This document shows positions 39,238 to 48,796 of a stretch of 64,000 bases of DNA, one piece after another. Within the stretch, counting starts at the first letter, position 1. Each line of letters starts with the position of its first letter. The notes beneath the pieces were generated by a model, which was given only the letters and a program-made list of their open reading frames with translations, was not told the origin of the DNA and made no database searches. A program made the position numbers and the translations under genes. The stretch is from Utricularia gibba (Eukaryota; Streptophyta; Magnoliopsida; Lamiales; Lentibulariaceae), in assembly GCA_002189035.1 (NCBI GenBank), contig NEEC01000021.1:744001-808000 (forward strand). Direction: 5' to 3'.

Positions 39238-39779
39238 AATGGGGTACAAATATGATATGGTTAATCGTCTATTGAAAAGAAGACAAAAGGTGTTCTGACA
39301 GCGTTAGTCGACAAATCAATATCCGTCATATATTTGATAATAGCAATCATTTTGCACAGTCTGAAAATATGACTGAATTACGACAGAGCAGCCAACGGTT
39401 GTCTGAAAAGTAGGATCACAGTACAAACGCAGAAAACAACAGACATTTACAAAATTAGTAATTCGATCAAATCAACCTATTTTATAAGTATGAGAAATTC
39501 AAAAGATAAGGGGGTTTGACCCTAAGCACTCCTCCAACTTGTATTTTCTCCCCACTCCCATCTAGTAAATATATTTTCCGACGAGTTCCGATAGCTTCGT
39601 AGTTTTTCCGTTCTCCGACGGTTTACATGTTAAAACCCCTCTCTTCTTTCATTTTTGGTTAACATGATCGCACTATTCAAAATATCAAAGCCTTAATCGA
39701 ATATGGCACGCTCGTCCACATCCATAACCCGAAAACCGACCCTCTTTCTAACATCAATTTTCAACCACAACAATACCAA
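39238..39779. mobile_element. Degenerate LTR-like insertion, copy 1
   Basis: About 542 bases present between two parts that are contiguous in the CRP-A repeat unit (junction CTAA / GTCGGTCG), so it inserted after the A/B duplication. It starts TGGGGTAC and ends near ACCA. Its inner part (TTTTCCGACGAGTTCCG, GTAGTTTTTCCGTTCTCCGACGG, then ACATGTTAAAA) is related to 47780-47875, and resembles LTR ends of plant Copia elements by general appearance only. No coding region or clear target duplication. Confidence 0.45.
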
Positions 39780-40749
39780 AGTCGGTCGACTTCAAATTGC
39801 AGAACTAGTCCATCTATTTTATTTCCTGAAGCGAGGAAATTTTTACTCGTGTTAGATATATGAATAGAAAAATATGATAAAAATGGAAAATTCTCATAAT
39901 AACACTTGATTTTTTATAAATATAAATATATATATAAAAAAAGTAACAACGAGAGATTGATTTTTCGATAGAGGAGAGCAATCTATGAGGGGCGAACATC
40001 TTCTTGAATCTCTGGATTTTTTAGGATTGGATGCTATTCTATAATATTCGACGTTTATAGTAAATCTTGTTCTGTAAGCATTCATAGTTTTAAGAAATAT
40101 TCAAATACTGCAAAAAATTGCACCTATATCCTAATCTATAATAGTGTTTTGGAAAATTTTTAGAATTTATTTTTACTTTTCTGAAAATAAAAATAATTTT
40201 ATTATAGAATATTATTAATTGTAAAAATAATTTTAAAATTTTACTACAAAAAATATTTTTGAAAAAGTAAAAAATAATCTAATTTTACATCTTATTTCTA
40301 TGTTTCACAATTATTTTTGAAAAATAGAAATGTATTTTACATCTTATGTTTTAAACACACCGGTTAACCGTCCAGTGGAAGAAAAAAAACGGGTTGGGTG
40401 ACATGTAAAAATATCAAATCAATCTTATTATTTTTCTTATTTGACTTTGATTTTTTTTTTCATTTTATTTTATTATGGTTATTTTATGTTTATTATTTTT
40501 TATGTTAAAGTTATTTTAACTTTTATTCTTTCATTACGTTCATATATTGGTTTTATTAAAAAATCAATTTATACTTTATACGAGAACATTCAAAATACAT
40601 ATTTTTTTTAACAAACCAATTCATCCAGAATGATCACAAAATTGTTTCGAGTTATGCATCCAATTTGAAAACATAGCTGTTAATACGTAAATAAACATAT
40701 TTTATTCACAATAATAATAACAAGTGGTTTTAAATAGGGGAAATTGCGC

Positions 40750-40797
40750 TTTCCCTACATCCCACATCGGCAAGAAGCCTTATTATTCCGACACCAC
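40750..40797 (-). promoter_or_regulatory. Conserved 3' block of CRP-C
   Basis: Same block, TCCCACATCG on the + strand at 40760-40769, about 67 bases past the CRP-C stop and upstream of AATAAA (minus strand, 40701-40706). Confidence 0.6.
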
Positions 40798-40863
40798 ACA
40801 GTGACACAGACGCACATTTCGAGTAGGAAACTAGGAAGCAGACGACCAGTTGCTTGGGTCGAA

Positions 40864-41251
40864 TCAGTTCGCGGGTACGGCTCGGGGTCCGTAAGCGGCC
40901 CGGCAGCAGGAGCGGCACTGAGAAACCTGAGTTATCAAGACTTGTCGATTGTTACAGCAGGGCAGGCATCCAGCTCGCCCGCTCGCGATGCAGGAGCTGT
41001 ACGGGGATTCAGTGCATACGCCGCCCGCCTGATCAAGTCCGTACGCCGGCCCGGATTCCTCTACCCCAACCGTAGCTGCCCAATGGCATACCGCAGGCGT
41101 CATCAGACAATCGGGTTGTGAGCATGCTTTATAACGCAGGAAAGAATGAAGAAGGCGGCGAGAGGTTCTTACTGGCATCAGTGGATTGGGCGGCGATCAG
41201 GAGCGCAGCAACGAAGAAGAAGAAGAGGATCTTGGAAGAAGAAGACGCCAT
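40864..41251 (-). CDS. CRP-C: secreted 8-cysteine peptide
   Basis: Third intact paralogue, 96 residues. Exon 1 (41251-41173) encodes MASSSSKILFFFF and AAQSTDA; the intron is phase 1; exon 2 (41075-40864) gives VGVEESGPAYGLDQAGG and the module C-x7-C-x7-C-x2-CC-x12-C-x2-CC, with the tail ending VPAN. Between cysteines it differs more from A and B (for example CNNRQVLITQVSQC), while cysteine spacing and the acidic VEESG lead are unchanged. TATA-like TATAAGTAG at 41327-41336 and G-box at 41372-41377. Confidence 0.85.
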
Positions 41252-43193
41252 GGCTGTTGCTGCTGCTGCTGTTGTTCTTGCTGTTCAGAGAAGATGTGCA
41301 GGGATGCATTGGACATGCCAGCTTCCTCTACTTATACACGAAACTAGCGGCGTTCTCGGAATAATCTAAAGCACGTGTTGACGCAATTTCCTGGAGCTTG
41401 CAAGTTCAGAGAAGACTTGGAGTACATGAATTGTCACACGTTTTTTTTTTTTTTTTTTTGTCTTTACTTCATTGGAAAAGTCCATAAGTTATACAAAATG
41501 GGAAAAAAAGAATAATATATTTATCAGATTTTTTTTAAAAAAAGAAGAAGAATAATGTGCTTATTGTTTTTTGAATTTGCAAGGCTAATATATTTTTTTA
41601 AGTTTAGAAAATTTATTTTCTTTTGCAACTTAATGAAAAAACTGACAACCTCGAAAAATGATTAAAGGGGTAATGTGTTGATCCGTTGGATAAAATATTC
41701 AACATTTTGCAGTCAAACCAACTAAAGTTTTATTCCAGATGACTTTTTTTGTGTTTGATAGGATAATATAATTAATAATATATTTGAGTTATTTATATTT
41801 AAACAAATATATATTGTGTAGTTAAGATTAAAGTTTGTTTAGTATATAGATTTTAAACATATATGTTTTAACTAATACTGTGTTTGATAGATGTGTTTAA
41901 AACAAATACTTTATAAATTGAGTTGTTTAACAAAAACCACCTAGAATTCCAGTTTTGCAAAAGCTAATTCGAAATGTTTTAAAGTAATTTTGTAAAATAT
42001 TCATGTATTGTTAAATTATTTTATCAAACATACATTGTAATCAATACATATATGTTTAAACATTTAAACCAAACTTACTAAACATTCTCTTATATTGTTA
42101 TCAAATACCAATGAACCAAAATTGAGTGTTTCTACTTTCTAAAAATTTCGTTAACATCGATTCAATACATTTATATTTTTTAAAAAAATCTCAAAAAATT
42201 TTTATTATCAAATAAAATTAATTTGAATTTATTACAAAAATATTATACATAATAAAATTCAATATTAAATTAAATCGTTAACGGTTACTTATTATACATC
42301 ACATATCATCATTTACATTAGTGTTTTAAAAACCTTGATTCGATCCATGGTTCGACCGAGTCAAATCCCAATCCATGTTTTAATGGATTGGATCCAACTC
42401 TACTTTTTACTTTTAATTTTTTAATTTTTTATTATTTACTTTATGAGAATGATTATAAATAAATATAAAATATATTATAAATATTTGATAATAAATCTTA
42501 ATAATTATATTTTTATATATGTATTTGTATTGAGAATAGAAAATAACCATTTATGTTTAAATTATACATTATTTGAATGAGATATGAAACAATAAATATG
42601 ATTTTGATAAAACTTTTTAATGTAATTGTATAATTATTGAGATACATATTTTTATTTTTTTAATATTTTGATATACTAAACTATGGTTTTATAATTATAT
42701 TCTAATGTTTTAATAAGTATAATTTAAAATTAATGAACCCGATTCAATTCATTTTAAAAAGTATTCAACTCAAAATCAATACAAAAGAACAATTGTTCAA
42801 TGGGTTCAACCCATTTTTAAAACAATTGTTCACATACAAAAGAATTATTGTACGGTATGCAAAGATGATTGATGGGCATTGCACAATGCTTATTACGTGT
42901 ATGTATATATGGATACTTTAAGAAAGATTCCATAACATCCAATCATTTTAGGAGATATGGAAAGCACATAAAGAACAAAAGATTTAGGGACTAAAGATAT
43001 TTAATACGTCAAAATTTGAGTACTAAATGAGGATTAAGCATATCATTTGTATTAAATATTAATTACTGATTGTGCTTATTTTAATAATAATGAAAATGAA
43101 TGCGGTTCACTGCCCATAGAAATACTTTATTTTAACTTTTAATAATAAGGAAAACGGCATTTTCCCAACATCCCACATCGGCAACTCGCCTTA
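41252..43193. other. CRP-C promoter and AT-rich spacer
   Basis: 41252-41520 shares promoter and upstream sequence with CRP-A and B, including a poly-T tract at about 41441-41459. About 41520-43110 is AT-rich without coding signal. On the minus strand an AATAAA lies at 43126-43131 and the conserved 3' block of CRP-D at 43161-43207. Confidence 0.5.
41327..41377 (-). promoter_or_regulatory. CRP-C core promoter with G-box
   Basis: TATA-like sequence on the minus strand at about 41327-41336 and CACGTG at 41372-41377, in the same arrangement as CRP-B. Confidence 0.65.
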
Positions 43194-43207
43194 TTATTCC
43201 GACGCCA
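43161..43207 (-). promoter_or_regulatory. Conserved 3' block of CRP-D
   Basis: TCCCACATCG at 43171-43180 on the + strand, with only a few differences from A-C over about 45 bases although the CRP-D coding exon is much more diverged. It lies about 63 bases past the stop of the alternative (+1) frame at 43270, the same distance as in A-C. Confidence 0.6.
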
Positions 43208-43646
43208 CAGAGTTGACACAGACGCACATTTGGAGCAGGAAACAACAAGGAGCAGTTTCTCGGGTCGAATCAGCTCTCGTCTTCGGGTCCGGGTCCGGGT
43301 GGGGGTCTGCATCTGCGTCGTCTGTATTTGGTGGTGCAGCATGAATGGCACCTGGGATACTGATATATTGAGACGTTTTGTCGGTCGTTACAGCAGTCCA
43401 AGCATCCAGCGCGCTCCCCCTCGCCATGCACGACCTGTACGGGTCTTCCTCGCATGCAAACATATCAAGTCCGGCCGCCGGACCGGATCCCTCTATCCCA
43501 GCCCTACCTGCGCAAGGAGTCAGATAATTCTACAGAAAGAATGAAGACGGCGAGGGCTTCTCACCGGCATCGTCGGATTGGGCGCGGAGGAGGACAGCGG
43601 CGACGGCGACGAGGAAGAAGAGGAGGGTTTGGGAAGAAGAAGCCAT
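43194..43646 (-). pseudogene. CRP-D: frameshifted 8-cysteine peptide gene
   Basis: Exon 1 (43646-43565) encodes MASSSQTLLFFLVAVAAVLL and AQSDDA; phase-1 intron; exon 2 begins at 43507 with GIEGSGPAAGLDM, then two family cysteines (CEEDPYRSC). The printed frame then departs from the family at the five-base C run 43416-43420 and would read on to 43194, giving a 131-residue product lacking the CC motifs. In the neighbouring frame the remaining family pattern follows at once (AGCLDCCNDRQ, then CHSCC) and stops at 43270. One extra base in that run would restore C-x7-C-x8-C-x2-CC-x13-C-x2-CC. Either a broken gene or a consensus error. Its promoter is displaced by about 120 bases of extra sequence. 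Confidence 0.7.
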
Positions 43647-43854
43647 GTCTTGGATTTGAATGGAAGCTGTTATGTGGTTTTATACAGATACAAGAGAACA
43701 CAGATAAGGCAAATGGAATGAATGTAGTACGGTGGTTTTCATTGTAGAGACGGAAGTTTCCATGTTTCTGCTAGTTTCCATCGCCAAGGCTGGTGTTGAT
43801 CTTGCTGTTCAGACAAGATTTGCAGGGATGAATTGGATTGGATATGGAAACCTT

Positions 43855-43902
43855 GTTATTTATACAAACTAGCGGTGTTTCGGGAATAATCTAAGGCACG
43901 TG
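43855..43902 (-). promoter_or_regulatory. CRP-D promoter with G-box
   Basis: TATAAATA on the minus strand at about 43857-43864 and CACGTG at 43897-43902, matching the CRP-B/C arrangement but about 210 bases from the start codon. Confidence 0.6.
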
Positions 43903-44964
43903 ATAAACAACTTCATGTAACTTGAAAGTTGTGACTTGTGAGCACCTTTCTCTTTTTATTTTTATTTCTTTGAATAGTCCATCAAAATCCAAAAAAATGA
44001 GGAAAAAGGAAATGCGTTCAAACATGATATTATCTTAAATATATATTTATATAACCTATTTTTATATCAAATATATTTTGAAAATAAATGAAATAAAATA
44101 TATCATTAATTAAACTAATTTATTATAGGTATCCATAGTGAAATTCAATATTTACAAATCAAATCAACTAAAATTATATTTGAAAAAATTTCTACGTCTA
44201 GAAAATGATTTTGAAATAATTTTGTTATCAAATGCTAATTAATTTTATTCCCAAAGAAACAATGAAGTGAATGAACATATATCTTTTATAAGAGGCTATA
44301 GATAATCAAATTATCATTATTTATTAAAATCAACATGATTTTGATTATGAGCATCACATGGCAAGCACTAGACGTGGGTGGTCCGATTTGGTGCATTACG
44401 AGTTGAATCCACAGAGTCACCATAATAAATTACAACTCAGATGTATATGGATTAATATGTTAGACTCATACCAGTTAACAAGTGATTCGAATCATTACAT
44501 AATTTATATATGTTGATATAAATTGAGGCTAATTTATAATTCTTGGATCCAACTATTTGATAAAAAATACACTTTTTCTTGTCGATGTACTATGAACCTG
44601 CCCCATACCCATAATGTACAATGGGTATGACTCGTATTAGCACTATTTCACAATTATGATTCAATAGAAATTCATAGTTTTTGAGTTTGATTCATTAATA
44701 AAAATTAAATTTAGATACTTATTTTTATTTTGAATTGAACTTGATTAAATTTATTACAAAAGTTGTTTAACCGCAAATTATTAGTAAACCGTAAACATGA
44801 GTTCATCTCGATTTTTAAGAGCTAGTTAGTCAATTATTGAATGATTATATATTAATTTTATATTATTTTCATGTACGGACAGTCGATCACTTAATTTTTT
44901 TGTACTGGCAGGCTGGAATGGTGAATAAGCCATGTTCTCATATCGAAAACATCCAGAGCACAGT

Positions 44965-44987
44965 GGTGCCAGGTATCGCCTGGCACC
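44965..44987 (-). other. Perfect hairpin in CRP-E 3' region
   Basis: GGTGCCAGG, a 5-base loop TATCG, then CCTGGCACC. It lies about 67 bases past the CRP-E stop, where A-D carry their conserved block instead. Confidence 0.7.
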
Positions 44988-45053
44988 TTATTCGTCCATA
45001 CGCAAGACAGCAGCGGTGACAACGGAGGCCGGCAGCTGGAGCTGCCCGGCGAT

Positions 45054-45463
45054 TCAGTTCTCCGGTTCCGATGCGCGTTGGCGAGGACAGCAGACCGCAC
45101 ACTGGACCCTTAACAAGCAGCAATACCCGCAACGCGTGCCCATTGCGATGCAGTATTGGTATCGACTGCAGTAGCTTGCCCTCGCCTGGTCAAGCTTGTT
45201 CCCGGAACCCGATTCCTCTACCCCCACACTCGCTGCGGAAGCCATCAGACACGATTGAATCAATACCCAGTTCGCATTTCATACAATTTGACAGCACAAT
45301 GTGTTTAGGATAATCAACCACTGCTATAACAATGTGGTTCTAACCACACAGAAAAAGGGAAAAAGAGTAAGGGTTTCTTACAGGCATGAGTGGATTGAGC
45401 GGAGAGGAGGAGTGCAGCAACGAATACGCAGAGGAGGAGGATTTTGGAGGAAGCAGAAGCCAT
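45054..45463 (-). CDS. CRP-E: secreted 8-cysteine peptide, compact form
   Basis: Exon 1 (45463-45382) encodes MASASSKILLLCVFVAALLL and AQSTHA; phase-1 intron of 149 bases; exon 2 (45232-45054) encodes VGVEESGSGNKLDQA then the cysteine module and the tail EPEN. Total 86 residues. All eight cysteines remain but two loops are shorter: C-x5-C-x6-C-x2-CC-x5-C-x2-CC. The same VGVEESG lead, intron phase and EPEN tail tie it to CRP-A. An extra cysteine lies within the signal peptide. TATA box (TATATATAC) at about 45520-45530. Upstream DNA is a 387-base tandem repeat. Confidence 0.82.
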
Positions 45464-45604
45464 GGCTGCTGAATGTTCGCCTTCAGAGAAGATGATGGGC
45501 ATGGATGAGCTGCACTGTGTGTATATATAGAAGCAGAGATGGGCGATTTACTGAATGATTTTTTTGAATCTCAATTATACAAAAAAATATAGATTACAAT
45601 AAAA

Positions 45605-46530
45605 AATAATACTAAAATGGTGTCCTATTTTATCTAAAACAGGTGTGCATTGAAATATGGGCCCCACTCATTGACCCATGACATGTGACAATTAATATAT
45701 GCAATAATTTACATAAAGATGACGATAAATTTTAAAAAAATGATGCATAACTAAATCCATTACAATAAAACATAGATTACAATAAAAAATATTAAATCCA
45801 ATCAATTAATTGTGATCTATAATTTTTTATATTTTTGATTATACCAATTTAATTTTTGGATGTGTTATTGTGTACTTCAAGAGATTTGAACCACGTATTA
45901 ATTAATTAGTGGCGCTAATAAGTTCAGAACACCAGTAGTTATCTCTTTTCTTCTGACTTTTCTTCAATGGAAAAGTCTATCAACAGCGACAAATAATACT
46001 AAAATGGTGTCCTATTTTATCTAAAACAGGTGTGCATTGAAATATGGGCCCCACTCATTGACCCATGACATGTGACAATTAATATATGCAATAATTTACA
46101 TAAAGATGACGATAAATTTTAAAAAAATGATGCATAACTAAATCCATTACAATAAAACATAGATTACAATAAAAAATATTAAATCCAATCAATTAATTGT
46201 GATCTATAATTTTTTATATTTTTGATTATACCAATTTAATTTTTGGATGTGTTATTGTGTACTTCAAGAGATTTGAACCACGTATTAATTAATTAGTGGC
46301 GCTAATAAGTTCAGAACACCAGTAGTTATCTCTTTTCTTCTGACTTTTCTTCAATGGAAAAGTCTATCAACAGCGACAAATAATACTAAAATGGTGTCCT
46401 ATTTTATCTAAAACAGGTGTGCATTGAAATATGGGCCCCACTCATTGACCCATGACATGTGACAATTAATATATGCAATAATTTACATAAAGATGACGAT
46501 AAATTTTAAAAAATGATGCATAACTAAATC
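45605..46530. repeat. 387-base tandem repeat, about 2.4 copies
   Basis: The phrase ACTAAAATGGTGTCC occurs at 45611, 45998 and 46385, an exact period of 387. Copies one and two look identical over the full unit and the third differs by about one base before it ends near 46530. The unit contains pieces also present singly upstream of CRP-A and B (GACTTTTCTTCA-TGGAAAAGTC, and TTTTATCTAAAA...GTGTGCATTGAAA), so it arose from CRP upstream DNA. Confidence 0.9.
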
Positions 46531-47509
46531 GATCAAACTCAAATTGAACTAATACTCCATCTATTCATTATATATATGTATATATATCAAACATAAATAT
46601 CTATATTCTTGTTGTACAATATTATTTTTTGGATATTTCATTTTACGGTATTATGTTTTTTCATTTTAATAAAAATATCTTATACAAAATCAATAGTATT
46701 TTCTCTATTTAAATACATCATCTGCTCGTTTGTAATCAGTATGAGTTACGACATAATACTTTTTATCTTACATTCACTCTCACTAGGTAATAATCTGTTT
46801 TATAATCTTTTTTATTAAACTAATTTCATTTATTTGGTTATTCTAACTAAATCTATGAAACATAAAATTGTAAAAGTATTTTTGTAAAATCCTATTAAAT
46901 ACATTAAATTAATAATAATTACTTATCTAAATGAAAATAATTTAAATATATTTTGGATATAAATGTGTGATCACAATGAAAAACACATGGAATATAGATG
47001 TGGCAATAATTTATTACACAATGGATATTACTAAAAATTAAAAAGTCTACAAAAATATCATTACATATACATACTCTTAACTATTGGAAATCAAATAAAT
47101 ACAAAACGATTCAAGTAATTTGAATATTCATTATCAAAATTATTGAATAAGATACAATTTATAATATACAAACGAGAGAAATTAATATATTTGATAATTA
47201 AAATTGATTCGAGTGCATAGATTTTCTATTCAATGATTTAAAGTTTATATTCGAAATTAAATATATTCATGATTTAAAATTTTAACAATTATTATTAACC
47301 AACTCAATTTCATTTATTCATTCAAAGACAGCATTTTCATTCATCCGGTATAATTGGCACGATGCGATTCGAGACTCAAATTTTCACGTGAACTTGATTT
47401 ATGAAAGACAATGAGACCTTGTTTGATATGAAAGTATAAGATGAGTTTAATAAAATTATGTTATTTGGTTGATGGAATACAAATTGGATATAATCAACTG
47501 ATCTCTAAA

Positions 47510-47960
47510 AAGCTGTCAAAAGAAATTTTGAAGGGATAATGACGTTCAATAGACTGATATTTGTCAAAAATCTAACAGATATCGCCGCATGGCACAGTTT
47601 GAAAAGTGGCTGAATTACGGTATGACAGACGACTAATATCTGAAAAACAAGATCGCATAGCAGGGGGACAAGGCAACCAATGTTTGCAGACACCAAGATT
47701 CGGTTAGGTCGTAATCTTCTATAAGTAAAAGAAACCATAACAGAGAGTTGGTTGGATTAAATAGATTTTTTCAATCTGTATTCTCTTCTTTACGACCTCC
47801 ATTTAGTGAAACTTTTTTCCGGTGAGCTCCGGCAGTTCCGTAGTTTTTTCACTTTCCGGCGGTTTCCACGTAAAAAATCTTTGTTCATTCTTATTTCAAT
47901 CGAACCAATCATGAAGAATGTGACTAAGTGTGACATTTCCAATCGCATCTATCATCTTAA
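47510..47960. mobile_element. Degenerate LTR-like sequence, copy 2
   Basis: Shares with 39238-39779 the order CTGAATTACG, CTGAAAA-AAGATCGCA, TATAAGTA, TGTATTCTC, TTTTTCCGGTGAGCTCCGG, GTAGTTTTTTCACTTTCCGG and CACGTAAAA. No coding part is nearby, so it may be a solo LTR. Ends are not precise. Confidence 0.4.
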
Positions 47961-48088
47961 ATCGAACTCCCACCAGATACCGATTTCACCCATAACATTT
48001 GATATGTAGATATAATTATATCAATTATATGAGTATAATAATGATTATACCCATAAAGTGGAATAGTTAAATAGTAAAAGAAAAATAG

Positions 48089-48250
48089 TATGTTTGGTAG
48101 GTAGAATAAATTATAATTAGGATAATTTATTCTATGAATATGAGATAAAATAATAAAAGAAAATGAATTAAAATAAAATTATACTGTCATATATCCCTTT
48201 TTATATATCTTATATTATGTATGGTATAATTTATTCATGTATCAAACACA
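48089..48250. mobile_element. Possible small MITE
   Basis: The ends TGTTTGGTAGGTAGAATAAA and the reverse complement of TTTATTCATGTATCAAACA are imperfect inverted repeats of about 25 bases around an AT-rich core of about 110 bases. No target duplication was confirmed. Confidence 0.4.
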
Positions 48251-48502
48251 TTCATATAATATATTTATATATATGTATTTGTATACTCAAGGGGAGGTAT
48301 GATTATTGTTATACCTATATACTTAGATTTATTTAAATCCAAATAATTTAAAACTATCAATATTTAAATCCACCAACTAAACAAAACATAAAAAGCTCTC
48401 TAAAGTGGTAAAAAAGAGGGAGGCAGCATGTTGGTTTATTTGAAGTAAGAGAGGAGCGGAGGGCTAGTTGAGGCGGCAGCATCCTTGGCAGGTTCTGGCG
48501 TC

Positions 48503-48796
48503 TTAAGGCGGGGAGATGGAGCCGCAGCAGGCGACGAACCGGAGGTAGCTGTTGCCGCTCCTGCACCTGCTCCTGAACCCACGGCAGTCGCCGGACTGCG
48601 CCGGCTGGTAGTGGCTGCCATCGGATGATGAGCCCCCGGCGGCTTCTGCTGCTGAAACAAAACCAGAGAGAAATGCTTTGCATCTGTTCATCAAAGTGGT
48701 AGAACCAGAAAGAGGGGTCTTACCGGAAATGACGAGCAGGAAGAAGAAGAAGAAGAAGAAGAAGAAAGCCATCAGTGTTCTTGAAGAAGAAGCCAT
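48503..48796 (-). CDS. CRP-F: divergent secreted cysteine peptide, possibly truncated
   Basis: Exon 1 (48796-48724) encodes MASSSRTLMA, nine phenylalanines (a TTC repeat) and LLVIS; phase-1 intron; exon 2 (48651-48503) gives an Ala/Gly/Ser-rich lead and C-x6-C-x11-CC, ending CGSISPP. Total 73 residues, four cysteines in the mature part. The TAA stop is followed in the same frame by DARTCQGCCRLN and a TAG at 48464-48466. The spacing from CC to the next C (11 positions counting the stop) is close to the 12 of CRP-A, so the ORF may have been shortened by a nonsense change. The same MASSS start and exon structure place it with the array, but similarity is weak. Confidence 0.6.
   Translation of the reverse strand: MASSSRTLMAFFFFFFFFFLLVISGKTPLSGSTTLMNRCKAFLSGFVSAAEAAGGSSSDGSHYQPAQSGDCRGFRSRCRSGNSYLRFVACCGSISPP

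Larger units (their letters stand above)
38332..40863. other. CRP-B promoter, LTR-like insertion, spacer, CRP-C 3' block
   Basis: 38332-39237 matches the upstream region of CRP-A. 39238-39779 is an insertion absent from the CRP-A copy. 39780-40700 resumes homology to 37200-37800, then reaches an AATAAA on the minus strand at 40701-40706 and the conserved 3' block of CRP-C at 40750-40797. Confidence 0.55.
43647..45053. other. CRP-D promoter and spacer
   Basis: 43800-43905 holds sequence homologous to the 5' UTR and promoter of CRP-C (CTTGCTGTTCAGACAAG, then TATA, then G-box). About 120 bases between this and the start codon have no counterpart in CRP-C. 43910-44930 is AT-rich. 44930-45053 is the 3' region of CRP-E and includes a perfect hairpin at 44965-44987. 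Confidence 0.5.
45464..48502. other. CRP-E promoter, 387-base repeat, LTR-like copy, spacer
   Basis: 45520-45530 is the CRP-E TATA box. 45605-46530 is a tandem repeat. 46530-47500 is AT-rich with no gene. 47510-47960 resembles the insertion at 39238-39779. 48089-48250 looks like a small MITE. No coding region is supported. Confidence 0.5.

Noticed and set aside
35851-43207. snRNA genes driven by the TCCCACATCG element
   Set aside because: No snRNA, snoRNA or tRNA body follows on the + strand and no TATA sits at the spacing known for plant snRNA promoters, so only the motif match is reported.
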